64,000 nucleotides of DNA from Macrocybe gigantea (GCA_011319805.1 SJRY01000244.1:310001-374000), one strand, 5' to 3'; counted from the first letter of the stretch, positions 41,048 to 52,704 are shown. The notes: generated by a model not told the origin, from the letters alone. Made by a program: numbers and translations.

Positions 41048-41931
41048 ATGGGCGACGTCGACGAGACGGCAAAGCTCTGGAAAGTCAATCGAACAATTCA
41101 TGAACTGGTTAGAGACAGAGTGAGTCTATCTACTATATCCGCGTCATCCCATCTGATAATTCCGATTCAGGGCTTTCTGGTGTCTGACGAAGAGATACAC
41201 ATGGACCTCGCTACTTTCAAAAGCATATATTCAAGCAACAGCGGGATAGTGGAGTATGTCTTCTCATCTTACACCCTTCTCCATTCTATTGATTCGCTGC
41301 TTCGTATAGCCGGAATAAACTCAACTTCTATACTTCATCGCAGTCAAACCCCAGTGACCAAATTTTTATTTTCTTCTCGGAGGAGAAGAGTGTTGGTGTT
41401 AAAACAATGAGAAAGTGCGCGTTATAAATCGAACTCGACGCTCGAAGTTAACGTATACGCAGATTGCTCGGTATCTTGGAAGAAAAGTCGATTCAACGCG
41501 GGATAATCGTCTTTCCAGGAAACATGACACCATCGGCTCGGAAGGTTGAAATTTTCCTCCTTTCCCGTTTAACTGGCGCTTACTTCTTGTTAACCAGGTT
41601 ATCGTGGCCATGGCCGCGCAATATCGGCTGGAAGAGTTTTCGGAGTCTGATCTGCTGGTCAACATTGTTCATCACACATTGGTGCCGCGTCATGACGTTT
41701 TAACTCCGGAAGAGAAGAAAATTTTGTTGGAAAAATAGTGCGTTCTCCCTGATTGTCCATATTGAGTGCCCCTTACATTCACTTAGCCGTCTGAAAGAGA
41801 CACAATTACCACGCATACAGATGGCAGATCCAGTTGCACGTTATTACGGTTTACGTCGTGGTCAAGTCGTTAAGATCACAAGACCAAGTGAAACAAGTGG
41901 ACGTTACGCGAGCTATCGCATATGCTTTTAG
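41048..41931 (+). CDS. RPB5: DNA-directed RNA polymerases I, II and III subunit Rpb5 (ABC27)
   Basis: Shared small subunit on the downstream jaw of the nuclear RNA polymerases. It starts at ATG 41048 ([20 protein letters not shown]). Short introns interrupt, and the exons read [17 protein letters not shown], a jaw region ending [28 protein letters not shown], then [20 protein letters not shown]. The C-terminal assembly domain is unmistakable: [17 protein letters not shown], then [18 protein letters not shown] and [16 protein letters not shown], with TAG at 41929-41931. About 225 residues, normal length, no disruption. Confidence 0.95.
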
Positions 41932-44624
41932 TCCAATCCCGAGATTCTTAGCTTGTTGTTTGAACTTTCATAACTCGTCTTCATGGTTCCAGTTTGCATA
42001 CAGCTACGTGTTTATCTATCCTTTGTTGGCATTTGTATCTACTAGTAACTCTTAGACTCCACACGAATATCCCGTTTGCCTTCATTTACCCTTCGAGAAT
42101 ATCGCCTTCACAACTCAGTGACGGTTACCGGCCGATTTTAAGGAACCTTTATTCCAGATTTGAGCAGGTTCAGTACAGTGTGTGTCACCTGTCGTCGAAA
42201 CTTGCGTGCAGGTGGCAGATTCTCATAAGTTACATTTTTTGAGCCGAGAAATATGAAACCTGGTCCACCTTCAGTCTCATGTGAGTACTCACATCCTGGT
42301 GCTTGTCTGACCATCACCGTTATAACTCGATTGTAGACCCATCATTGTTTCTCATGCATATCAGTATATGGACGTGCGGAAAGTCTATTTTCATTGATTC
42401 TCCACGTCGTAGCTCTGCCCACACCTCGTGGCCATCTTCCCCGCCGTTCAACTGCCGGCTACTCTGGCTGCGTTGTTGCATACAAGTCACAAGGGCGTAC
42501 GAGTTGGCATTCTGATATTCACTAGTCTTCTCTACGGAAATTTACCGATGCTTAGGGTCCTAATCTAGTTTGAAGGCTTCCAGGATGCGTTGTCATCATT
42601 GGCTTGAAAAAATTTCATGTAGCCGAGCGCATTTGTTGTTGCGCCAAGATCGCTCAGCCCTTAGAGAACGAACGTATGTCGAATGTGGTAGGAGTGACAT
42701 CGTCGGTATCTCGGCAAATGCTTGTCCGGTGTTGTAGCGTTTCATTGTGAGCGACCCCTTATCTCACAAAGGTACGTAAGGGAATCGATTACCATCGTCA
42801 GTTGGCCTATCTTCTCATGTTGCTATTCCTCATTATCCCCAGAAAGTTCTTTCGCTCCGCGGCAGATTGTCACATGCAGCTTAAAAGGTATCATATGGTG
42901 TTCATTCCGCATCCCAAGACTGGATGCAACATAATTGGCGATTGCCCATGTCGGTGCTGATGTGCTATCCCTGTCTTGAGATACGGGTCGATTTCAATCT
43001 TACAGCGTGTTTTAACTCACCATACCCAGATCTGCATCCTTGACAGCGATGCTAGAAGAAATTTTCGTGACATCATCTTCATTTCCGTGGAATGCGAAGC
43101 AGTCGCCTCGGCTAGCAAAGGTACACAAAGAAGTTTCAGACCATCGCCATGTACTTGCTTAAGGTGTGCATCTTCTGAACGCCGTACTTGCCTTGATTGT
43201 CATATATTCGTCACTAAACTAATATGATAATCGCCAAATTCCAGTATCAACAGGTTCAGTCCCTAGTGTCTACCAATCCCGGCAGAGCGACGCCGACTTT
43301 TGGGACGCCGATTCGTCAAGAGCTCTCTCAGCTTAGAAGCAGGCACCGCCCCAGTTCAGGCTATATCGCGCCGTCCAATAACGTCCCTCTCCAGCCACTC
43401 GGTGAATGAACTCTAGAACGGTTTGAAATAGACATAACCGGTGCTTTACGAGATGCTCGGGTGTCTGGACCTCGTAGTGGAGTGGGATTGAGTTGTCTCC
43501 CCGGAACCTACCATCAAGCTAAATGAAAGTTACCCTCTCACAGATTGGGTTATGCGTTCTAATGCCCTCTATATCTTGTCTTTCGTCAAGCGCACGGCGT
43601 AAAACAAAGCTCTGATCATCCGCATCCCGCGGACATCAGTGGTGCATGCTGTAACATTCCGTTAATGCATTTACCAAGAAGCACCAACCTGTCGAGATGT
43701 TTCATGTGCGGCGACTACTTCGCGACATAGGCACTCGTCCGGAGCCAATGCATGGGTCATGCGCCTTGTTTTTGCATGACCTGACTGGTTATCGTCGTTT
43801 GATCACCGACTTTTTCTTATTCTCATCTTGCGATGCACACCGATAGGCAAGGTTCCGTAACGTGAGTGTATCCATCGGCTACCGCTCAACTTTCAGTTTG
43901 TACTTGTCGCACACCCAGACATCAGACCCTGCAGGCCGCATGGGATGGCCGGCGATTAAAAGTCATAGTTCATCCCGTTCTGGATGGTCAGTGGGTCGGC
44001 CACCTTATTACACGGGCGACCTGTGGATGCGATATAATTATTGAGTGACCGGTGAGCGCTACTGTCTTATAGGCCATTGACGCTCATCTAAACCGTACCA
44101 TACGGAGAGCGGCTATTGACGCATAAGCAATACTCGGGGGAACAAGGAGATCATCAGCATCCGGGAAACGTCGGTGACTCAGTGTTTCAACGACTCGGGG
44201 CAGGAACAGTGTACAACAACTTCCATCCTGGAATTTGGCCTGTTTCCTGTCATCATCGCGGCCCGGACGTAGCGGTCGGATCGGAGGGCGGCATTGGCAG
44301 TCCAAAACAGACTTCATAGCTTTACGTGAGATTTACTGGCAAACGCGTTGCCTCGCTATTCTTAACACGCCGCATTTACCGTTTCTTTATCTCCATGCGT
44401 GCTCTGATACCAAGCAGTCATCAAGATCCAGTTACGGCTCTTGATACGGAAGGAGACCTACGGGTGAATCGCCCTTCTTCCCCAAGAATATATCTCAAGA
44501 TTCGTCTGCGCTAATTTTTTTTCTTTGGCCATTTCCTCGTCTGGAGATACGATCGGGAGCCCTATGAACTTTCCTATAGGACATGGCCAAGTACCTCCGG
44601 CGGAGTATATTGCTGGCTGCTTGG
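41932..44624. other. 2.7-kb gene-free region
   Basis: No family is recognisable in this stretch on either strand. Open frames are short (under about 85 codons) and frequently stopped. It is the longest apparently empty interval here and lies directly upstream of the sesquiterpene synthase gene, so it may hold regulatory sequence or eroded genes. I saw no terminal repeats of a transposon. Confidence 0.4.
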
Positions 44625-44630
44625 TATAAA
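44625..44630 (+). promoter_or_regulatory. TATA box of the sesquiterpene synthase gene
   Basis: TATAAA in a ggtataaaacc context, 84 bases before the ATG at 44714. Spacing and context fit a core promoter. A TATA box is typical of regulated rather than housekeeping fungal genes. Confidence 0.5.
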
Positions 44631-44713
44631 ACCAGAGAAAGGTTTGCTTCAGACTCCCTCAACAAACCTTCGCCTGGTTCTCTATTCTTTGTCTCTGAGC
44701 CACAATTCTCATC

Positions 44714-45984
44714 ATGACGCAACTCGCCCGCTATCTCCTCCTTCCCGATCTCCAAGCATCGTGTCCATTTGAAGATGCAATCAATCCTCATTACGACGAG
44801 GTAGTCCCCGAGGCGCAAGACTGGATCATGTCCTACAATGTCTTTACCGACAGAAAACGTGCTTTCTTCTGTCTCGGCATGAATGAGTTGCTAGTCTCGC
44901 ATGCATATCCCTATGCTGGATATGAACAATTCAGAACAGTGTGCGATTTCGTAAGTTGTCCGCCGTGTCTCCTCCGTTGTCAGCATTTTGACTCACCTCC
45001 GCAACTTGCCATCGTCCAGGTGAATGTTCTGTTTGTTTTTGATGAGTACAGCGACGAACAAAGTGGGAAGGACGCACTCTCGACCGGAAGCATATTCCTC
45101 AATGCAATGACAAGTTCACACTGGGACGACGGCTCGAAGTTCTGCGACATGGTTAAAACGTAGGACTTGCCTAGATTCTTCTGACCATTCGTTACTCATA
45201 CACGACAAAAGATTCAAAGAACGTTTTCTTCGTTTGGCGGGACCTCGTACCACTGAGCGCTTTTTGAAGACTTGGGAGAAGTATTGTAAAGCTGTCGTTC
45301 AAGAAGCTGAACTGCGCGAGAGAGGGGAAGTCCTCGATGTGCCGTCCTTCATCGCTTTGCGCCGGGAAAACAGTGCTGTTCGCCTATGCTTCGGTCTCGT
45401 CGAGTACTGCTTCGGGACCGACATACCACAAGATGTATTCGAACACCCCACTTTTCAAGAGATGTACTGGGCGGCTGTGGACCACGTATGCTGGGCCAAC
45501 GTAAGTCCTGTTGGAAAGGGATTTCAAAGGTGCATGAAGCTTACCGGTGTCTTAGGACATATATTCGTACGACGTCGAACAGAGCAAGGGGATAGATGGC
45601 AACAACATTGTTACTGTCCTCATGAAGGCGAAAGGCCTTGACGTTCAAGGGGCGACAGATTATGCTGGAGCCTACTGCGCGGAGCTCGTTCATCGATTCA
45701 TGGATGCTCAACGTCGACTGCCTTCTTGGGGCGCATCTGTCGATGGACAAATCGCAAATTTCATCAGAGGTCTTGGATGTTGGATGAAGGGGAATATTGT
45801 GTAAGCTATCACCTCCATGTTCCGGATGCCTTCAGATGGCTTATCTATGCCTAGTTGGAGCTTCGCCACGCAACGATACTTTGGTCCAAGGCATCTGGAG
45901 GTGAAGGAAACCCGCCTCGTGAAATTGCGCCCGCGAGAGTGCTCACTTGACGCCGGAGATGACTCTGACTGCGACAGTGAATAG
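44714..45984 (+). CDS. Sesquiterpene synthase (class I terpene cyclase)
   Basis: Ionises farnesyl diphosphate with Mg2+ and cyclises it. Five exons: 44714-44950, 45020-45159, 45212-45500, 45556-45800 and 45855-45984. They join in frame to 346 residues, the usual size for fungal cyclases. Marks: the N-terminal [20 protein letters not shown]; the aspartate-rich motif VFDEYSD (D(D/E)xxD type, about 45042-45060); and the NSE/DTE motif [13 protein letters not shown] split exactly by the third intron. Conserved helices include [14 protein letters not shown] and [14 protein letters not shown]. Downstream RYFGP is a common C-terminal motif, followed by an acidic end (DDSDCDSE). No transit peptide, so cytosolic. 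The product cannot be predicted. A mevalonate kinase module lies convergently about 0.9 kb away. Confidence 0.93.
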
Positions 45985-46870
45985 ACTCTCGAAAGGCCAA
46001 ACGGAAATCACTTATCTTTTCTTCCTCCTCTTTATAACTGCCCACGGATGTGTAATCCTCACCGGCTCCTAGTATTCATACGTCACCGCATATCATGGAA
46101 AATTACTTAATTACTTATGTAGCGTTAATATTTTTAATGATATTGAATTCATCTTGTGGTTACCTCTTCTCTCTCCGCAATATTGGGCAGATTTTATTTC
46201 TATGACGATTGGCAAGCAGCCACTGCTGGCTTATCGAGTGACAACAGGGTCGAACATAGTAAACCAGTAATGCCGGAGATCAATGGGGAACGGATTACGA
46301 AGAGAAGGTCGAACTGCAGATCAGGTTACCAGGACAAGGTCGACACTGGTACCTCGTGCGGGCGTGGGTACCTGGAGGAAGGGGAGGGCTGCGACACTCA
46401 AATAGGCAGCTGTATACCTAAAAGCGGAGGCACTGATATAAATAGTCACCAAGTATGTAACCAGGCGTTGATCCGGCGAACACATGGTCGACTGTAGAGT
46501 AAAAAGAACGCTGGGCAGAACCCGCCGGCAGTGCATCGCTGCAAAACTGCGCACGATATGTTGGACCAATTCATTTGGAGTGCTCGTACAAACGATAAGG
46601 TTTCGGCGGCGTTCACCATGGTGATCAAAAGGAGGCAAAAGGTTCTTTGGAGCGGGAGACAGATAGTTCCATCAGACCGGTGTGACATGTAAAAGAAATC
46701 TTGGTATTACAACAATACAGATACAATCCTTCCCGCGCAATCTCTGGGCGCGCCTTGTTACAGTATCAAGATCTGATCTCGAGAGGACAGGGGATGGAGT
46801 CCCTCTAAGGAAGACGAAGAAAAAAAAGAAGAGAAAAACGTAAGAGTGCGGCATCATCGAACGGTGCGTG
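45985..46870. other. Convergent intergenic region
   Basis: Holds the 3' ends of the terpene synthase (+) and mevalonate kinase (-) transcripts. AT-rich around 46105-46145. A plus-strand open frame at 46156-46497 has no recognisable content, and a TATAAATA at about 46436 is not followed by a convincing gene. Confidence 0.4.
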
Positions 46871-48920
46871 TTAGACATAGAGCCAGAGGCCGAGACCCTC
46901 TGCCCAGTCTGCAAGGTCTAACGACGCACTCGCCTGAAACGACGAGCGAAGCATATCCATCTCAGCCTCCCTTTCATCCGCACCCGCCACATGCGATCGC
47001 TCTTTGCCATCGGGCACCGGCGTTTCGGGGGTGTCACTTGGCCCAAAGTTGGGTTGGGCTGGGCGGCGGCAGACCCACGGTTGCGGTGGTGCTCGTAAGG
47101 AGAAAGAATTCCAAGACCACTTCCACCAACGGACGTGAGATAAGGCTCAAAGCCTTCGCGGATCAGTTCGCTGATTAGATTGTCCATGTCCTGTGCCTTG
47201 AAGTCTGCAAAAGAAAGAGAAAAAGGTTCACGGATAAAGGAAAAACGTTTCTTGTAAGTCAAGCCATTCCCATCTTCGAATCCAAGCACTCCTATACGCA
47301 CCATCCGGCACTAAAGTGACCGCGCAGCCTCCCCCACCGGCGCCGGTGAGCTTAGTGCTCAGTTTATATGGGTCTGCTCCCGTCTTCGCCCTGATTGCCT
47401 CAAGCGAAGGATGCGACACTCCTAATGTCACCAAGTGCCCATGGTTTTCATGAATAAGCGCCTATTTTTTGAAATTCGAATAGAAGTACAAGGAATAAGT
47501 CTATCGGTCGAAAAGAATTGGGGTTCCAATAACTCACCGACAAGGCAGATAGCAAGGTATCACGAGGCATTTCCGGATCCGCCAGAGCTCTCCTAGCCTC
47601 GTCACTGATGCTCTGGATGGAGTCGAGGATCCCGTTAACTAGCTCCGGTTCCTGAAGGACAGAGGTAAAGCGAAATGTCAGCAAACCAGTCACCCCTTCC
47701 GGCCTGCTTTCGTCATAGTACCTTCATCTTTTTTTCACCAACACCGGCAACGAGTTTTTTGGTATCTCGTGGCACTCTCGAATTAGTCAATAAGAATCTC
47801 AAAGACTTGAATCTAGGCAACCGGCATTCCGTCAGGTACAAGATCTAGGGTTTAATAGAACAAGCAAAGAAAGAAAAGGGGTTGGGAGGAGGGAGCTCGA
47901 GAACGCACCCTTGTATTGCCTCCATGCCGCTCTTTCTTGAAAAGCCAGGACGGGTATAACCTAAGGCCCCTCCAAAGACGGCAACGCTATTGTCGACTCC
48001 ACTCGGGTTTCCATGCAGCACTTTCTCAGCGACAAAGGCCCAACGATTGACCTCATCTGCCGCTACTGGTGGTATCGCCCGCCGGCCTTGATGGGACACA
48101 TGCACGTGTCCGGTGACAGAAGACGTAGGTGCCGGAGGTAGAGGGAGCGTAATCCGTTGGGTGAGCAACAGCAATGCACTTGCTGCGCACGTAGAAAAGG
48201 AAGCTGACGAGCCCAAGCCTGCGCCCACTGGCAGAGTTGACCGCGCCGAGAAACTAAACGAGGGCCTGCAATCGAAAGAGCCTGATTAGATGCCGCAAGG
48301 AAGATGTACGTGAGCCGCGGTGGCGAGACTGCTGTGCTTACCGTTCTCTGCCGGCTGCCAGAGAGAGATACAGATAGAAAAACGCTAAAGCAGCGGTTTG
48401 AGCTCTTTTTTGGGCGTCTGTGAGTTCCTTGAGTGGACCCTGAAGGATGATATTGATTAGTTGTTGATCCAGAGCCTCCGGGTGCTCCACGCCCGCAGGT
48501 AGGGGCGTCACGGCATGCCATGGCAAGTCTTCGATATCCCATTCTCGATAGAAGTTATCGATGTCATGGAAATGGAGAGAGACTTTTCCATCCTTCCTCG
48601 GGGTCATGAGACCATAACACCGGAGATCGACTGACGCCGCAATGGCAGTCTGTGAGATATGAATTAGGTCAGAGCCCATCGTCAAGGAACGTCCCAATGT
48701 AAAAATAAGAAGGAAGGGGCACCGGAGGAAAGCCAATTTCAGGGAGGGGGGAATGGAAGAAGGAGGATGGAATCAAGGTACCGTCAACGACGTTCAGGTC
48801 CCCTTCGACTGGTGCAAGAACGTTCCAATACGATCCATGGAAATGACTTACCACACCATGAACAACCGCATGCTCTCCAAACAGGATCACCTTTCCTGGA
48901 GCACTTACGAACCACTCCCT
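46871..48920 (-). CDS. ERG12: Mevalonate kinase module (GHMP kinase), fused in frame to the upstream enzyme
   Basis: Phosphorylates mevalonate at C5 in the sterol/isoprenoid pathway. Homology starts at about 48920 with EWFVSAPGKVILFGEHAVVH, the classic first GHMP motif. Next come TAIAASVDLRCYGLMTPR, the ATP loop LPVGAGLGSSASFS (about 48200), VLHGNPSGVDN, and the third motif KLTGAGGGGCAVTLV (about 47310-47350). The C-terminal part reads DNLISELIREGFEPYLTSVG. After LGQVTPP the frame must shift by one base in a G5 run (47027-47031 on plus) to reach SLDLADWAEGLGLWLYV, the normal family ending, with TAA at 46873-46871. Unshifted, the frame ends near 46918. There is no ATG between the upstream cystathionine-enzyme module and this one, and no stop, so it appears translated as the second half of one polypeptide. 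Confidence 0.87.
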
Positions 48921-49037
48921 TTGGCCAATCAACTTGCCCCGTTCGTCCAGCGTGAGTTGTTTTACGGCTTCGCTGATGGCCTCGCCGGCGTTCACCTGCT
49001 CGACGCGAACGTATCTGTTCTTGACGACGCTAAACGT

Positions 49038-50430
49038 GATAGCGCCGGCATCGATGAGAGCGCGCTCTAGGTCATCGAGGAGATCGTGGGTGTCCTCGAT
49101 GCCGACACAGAGACGAATCAGATCTTCAGGTAAACCACGGGCTGCGCGAGTGGCGGGGTCAATTGAGGCATGACTATAATTCAGGTACGTCGTGATCAAC
49201 GCCAGAAATGGCTTGGAAATAGAAGGATACTCACGACATGACGCATGGCATGCTGATTAAACTGTTCACACAGCCAAAGCTCACACTGATACCCCAAAGC
49301 CTGGTCCCACCTACTATCCGTTCGCTCAGTGCCTTGTCTCCGGTCTCAAAACTGAGGACTGCGCCGTTGCCATCGGCTATTCGCAAGTGGATATCCCGTC
49401 CAGGGTGATTGGGAAGGCCAGGATAGTTCACGCGGAAACCTAGGGAATGGAGATAATCTGCGACAAGTTGTGCCGTGGCTTGTTGCCTGTCCATACGAAG
49501 GGCTAGGGTTTTAATGCCGCGGAGGAGCAAGAAAGAATCGATGGGTGCTAGCGCATTCCCAGTGGCGTTGATCGTGAACGCTATTTGCTAACGTGACCAA
49601 CAATTGAATTATACCGTGCTCTTCGCCAAGGAACGAATATCGCATACCTTGGCCAAGTCATCCCGATTGCAGATAACGACACCAGCCATCAGGTCATGAT
49701 GGCCACTTAGATACTTTGTGGCGCTATCGTAAACGATATCGGCGCCATGTTCGAGGGGTCGTTGGAGGTAGGGGCTCATCATGGTATTGTCGACGACAAC
49801 GATGGCGCCAGGGGCTCGTTCCTTCACGTCTCGGCTTATTTTCGACAGGTCCGCAATCTTGAGCAGAGGATTCGTCGGAGATTCAAGAAGGACCATGGCA
49901 GTTTTCGTCGGATGAATGAGAGGATGTATCGTCGCAGGGTCAGTGGTATCGACATGGTGGACCGTCACGCCGACATGAGTACGGATATAGGTGAGCAATC
50001 GGTTGGTTCCGCCGTAGAGGTCATCGCCCGCAATGACTTCATCTCCAGGCTTGAGGATTCGAAGGATGACATCTAGCGCGGCCATTCCTGACGCGACAGC
50101 GAAAGCATGGTTAGCAGAAGAGATTTTGGCGATATGATGTTCTGCATGTCCAAGAGCGGTTTATCAGCAATATGGCATTCAGAGAGCTTCAAGGCAAGCA
50201 CCTAGATGACTCCGCGTCGGATTGCCGCTTCTGGTATAATCGTATTCATTGCCGATGCCTTTGAAAGTAGCTGTTTGATAGATGGGTATTGAACTGCTTC
50301 CATATTGGTCTTTCATGCTCGGGTTTTCAACCGTTGCGCATAGCGTAGAGAATCTGTATGGCTTCCGTGGTCTGAGTGGGGACTCTGGTTCCGGTGTGGG
50401 CAGATCATGAACGGGGTGTTTTGCAGCCAT
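49038..50430 (-). CDS. Cystathionine gamma-synthase/beta-lyase-type PLP enzyme, N-terminal half of a probable fusion
   Basis: PLP-dependent transsulfuration enzyme of the Cys/Met pathway. It starts at ATG 50430 (MAAKHPVHDLPTPEPESPLR). Marks: STLCATVENPS; SIPIYQTATFKG; YDYTRSGNPTR; FAVASGMAALD; EVIAGDDLYGGTNRLL; LLESPTNPLLKIADL; VVVDNTMMSPYLQRPLEHGA; and YDSATKYLSGHHDLMAG, where the Lys binds PLP (about 49700). The end is HASIDPATRAARGLPEDLIR, then VGIEDTHDLLDDLERAL. In Str3/Cys3-type enzymes the protein stops about here. This frame instead continues through 39 linker residues (to about 48921) into mevalonate kinase within the same exon. Synthase and lyase activities cannot be separated by eye. 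Four or so introns. Head to head with the HIT-finger gene. Confidence 0.9.
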
Positions 50431-50645
50431 GATTGGGGAATTTGATGATAAAGACGACAGTCAGAATTCGTCTGTCAAATTGTTAGCTCCGTCGACAATA
50501 GAGGTATAGGGATTATTGAGAAGATGAAGGAGCAGGAGAGAGGTAAATTTGTGTTCTCCAAACAAATCGAGTCGATTGCGTGCTCATCGTGTAAAGCCGA
50601 ACTCGTTTCTGACCGCCAATTGATCTGCTCGGCCGAACAACAGCC
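50431..50645. promoter_or_regulatory. 215-bp divergent promoter region
   Basis: Separates the start codons of the transsulfuration/mevalonate kinase gene (minus) and the HIT-finger gene (plus). No TATA box is evident. Regulatory content is inferred only from position. Confidence 0.4.
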
Positions 50646-51373
50646 ATGCCTTCAAAAAAGACCAGGGAACAGCGTGAGGCCGTGATGGCAATCTATCGCT
50701 CCCTGCAGCGTTCGTTCATCGTTCCAGGATAGATGCTCGTCAGGCGCATACCGCGTCCATCCAGATCCTCACCCCTGAAGTGATCGCAAAGCGCAAGAAG
50801 CGCCATCTGGACGAGCTCGAGGTGCACAATACGTTATTCTTCACAAAGACAAACCTATGTCCTAATTGTTACGCTACACGCTCGCTTCCTGAAGCGCTCC
50901 AACTACGCAGAGCCTACGCTTCTAGCTGGAGAAGAAGATGACGAGGACGGTGGCGGCGGCGGCAAATCCGCCAAAGGTCGTGCCCGGCAGACGATTTCTG
51001 ACAAGCGCAACCTCAACATCTCTGGGACATCCGCGGCTGCTAGAAAGAAGAAGTCGACCATGAGCGTCCGGACCGCACTGCTTTATCGCAAGAACCTCGC
51101 GACTCTCGTCGAAGAATCAGTGCGTTCGGCATCTTCCCTCCACGGAATTTAGCCTCCTCAAGAGCGTTTTCTCAGAATATCGCAGCGTTACCCTCAAGCA
51201 CGCCCAGCTATCTGACCGCGCAAACTGCACCATCGCCCTATCCGCCGAGACTTTTGTGTTCTGTCTGCGGTTATTGGGGGGCGTACAAATGTCGGCGCTG
51301 CGCGATGCCGTATTGCGATCACAACTGTGAAGAGGTTCACGCGGAGACGCGCTGCGAGCGCAGGGTCATATAA
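50646..51373 (+). CDS. VPS71: HIT zinc finger protein, Vps71/ZNHIT1-like SWR1-complex subunit
   Basis: Subunit of the SWR1/SRCAP remodeller that deposits H2A.Z. The last exon carries the diagnostic C-terminus: PSYLTAQTAPSPYPPRLLC, then SVCGYWGAYKCRRC, AMPYCDHNCEEVH and ETRCERRVI, a HIT finger with paired CxxC and C/H ligands; TAA at 51371-51373. Upstream, DARQAHTASIQILTPEVIAK, KKRHLDELE, RSNYAEPTLLAGEEDDEDGG and STMSVRTALLYRKNLATL fit the family. The start is taken as ATG 50646 (MPSKKTREQREAV). Between that and IDARQAH at about 50730 the frame hits a stop (TAG) and no GT-AG intron gives the needed phase, so either the start is elsewhere or a base is missing. The second intron near 50822-50898 is also uncertain. 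Confidence 0.82.
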
Positions 51374-52704
51374 AGGGCGGTATCCTTCCCTTCCATGGCT
51401 ATATCTTCATATTTGCGAATACCTGTTCATGACATCGCAAGAGGGCTACCTCGGATAACAGCATCATCTGCAGCTCGGCAGCTCGGATGCTGGCAATGAC
51501 TGCTTAATTTTGAAGCAAGAATTATCAGCTTTTATCTGCTAAAGAGAAACAAGAAGCGAGGCAGAGTATGCGTTGCAATCTATGTGATCCGAGAAATTTA
51601 AGTTAGATCCTTTCCATGCGCCTTCCTACAGCAGGACATGATGCATGATGCATGGCCCTTTCTAGCTGTGACCTGAGTGTGAGCCTCGGTCCCAATGCGA
51701 TGATGCCTATTGAAGACTCGCGCAGATTCGGGCACTCGCTCTCAGAGATTTTCTCTCGCGCAGCATAAAGTAAATCCCGACGAAATGGTCGAGCAGTTAC
51801 TCCCCTATGACCTTTCTTCTTTTAGGCCGGTAGCCACGCGGTGGATCTATTTCCCCGTTCCCAACATGATTCTTTTCCTAGCTGTTTTCAAAGTACTTCT
51901 CTATACTCCCAGCTAGAATCATGTCCTCAGCCGTTTTCTTTTGGCCATTCCAATTTTTCGGTAAGCATCTCTAGGCAGTTTTCGCCATGGCCCTAATTGA
52001 ACCCCCAACGTCTTGGGGATTGGGATTCATTGGGAATTATCCGTTCAACCACGCGGCGTATTTTATCTATGAAACCTAGATCAATATGAAGATATGATTT
52101 CTTCTGTGTTTCTTTCAACTTGAGCAAAATCTCAATTGTATGTCTACCCTGAAGACGATCGCATCCGGCGTGGCGCCATGTCCCTGCCGCTTGCTCGCAA
52201 TAACTTGAGACTGTTGGAAAATCGAGAGGCATAAGGCAGCCACACTTTTGACTCTGCGGTCTGTGCGACCGTCTGACAGCTCTCTAACAAAGTTCATGAG
52301 ACCCGGACTATGCGCGGTAATCTGGCTCTCAAGATGCTAGCATGACACAGCCGCGCAGACAAGGGGTCAGCTAACCAGTCAAGATGACCAGCGCAGTCGC
52401 AAAAATCATCAGTAGAGTGCCGATGAGACAAGACTCTGTCCAGGGTTTATCCTCAAGATGCTGCTTTCAATGCATAACTGCACTGGATGATGCCCACTGT
52501 CTAATGATCGCGCATTCTTCGGCCAAAATACGGCAGACAGAATGAATGGAATGTCACGTGGGAGGTAGTCACGACCAATCGAGTCAGGCGCAATTCAGTC
52601 TGATAAAAAAAGGGCTCAACACTCCAAATTTTTTTCTGCATCCTCTCGTCCCGATCATTGACTCGACCTTTCCTCTCAAAGCTTACATTTTCTAGTCTAT
52701 TGCC
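51374..52704. other. Intergenic region
   Basis: About 1.3 kb with no recognised gene. Short frames only. The right part should contain the homocitrate synthase promoter and pyrimidine-rich leader (about 52610-52690). Confidence 0.4.

Noticed and set aside
44116..44444. Short plus-strand frames just upstream of the terpene synthase
   Set aside because: Overlapping in two frames, no family resemblance, more likely promoter sequence.
46156..46497. Plus-strand frame after the terpene synthase as a possible tailoring gene
   Set aside because: Short, with scattered cysteines, no conserved motif and no exons around it.
48669..49199. Treating this frame as a stand-alone mevalonate kinase N-terminus starting at 49199
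   Set aside because: The first residues come from intron sequence of the PLP enzyme gene; the real exon begins after the splice acceptor near 49180 and is continuous with the upstream enzyme.
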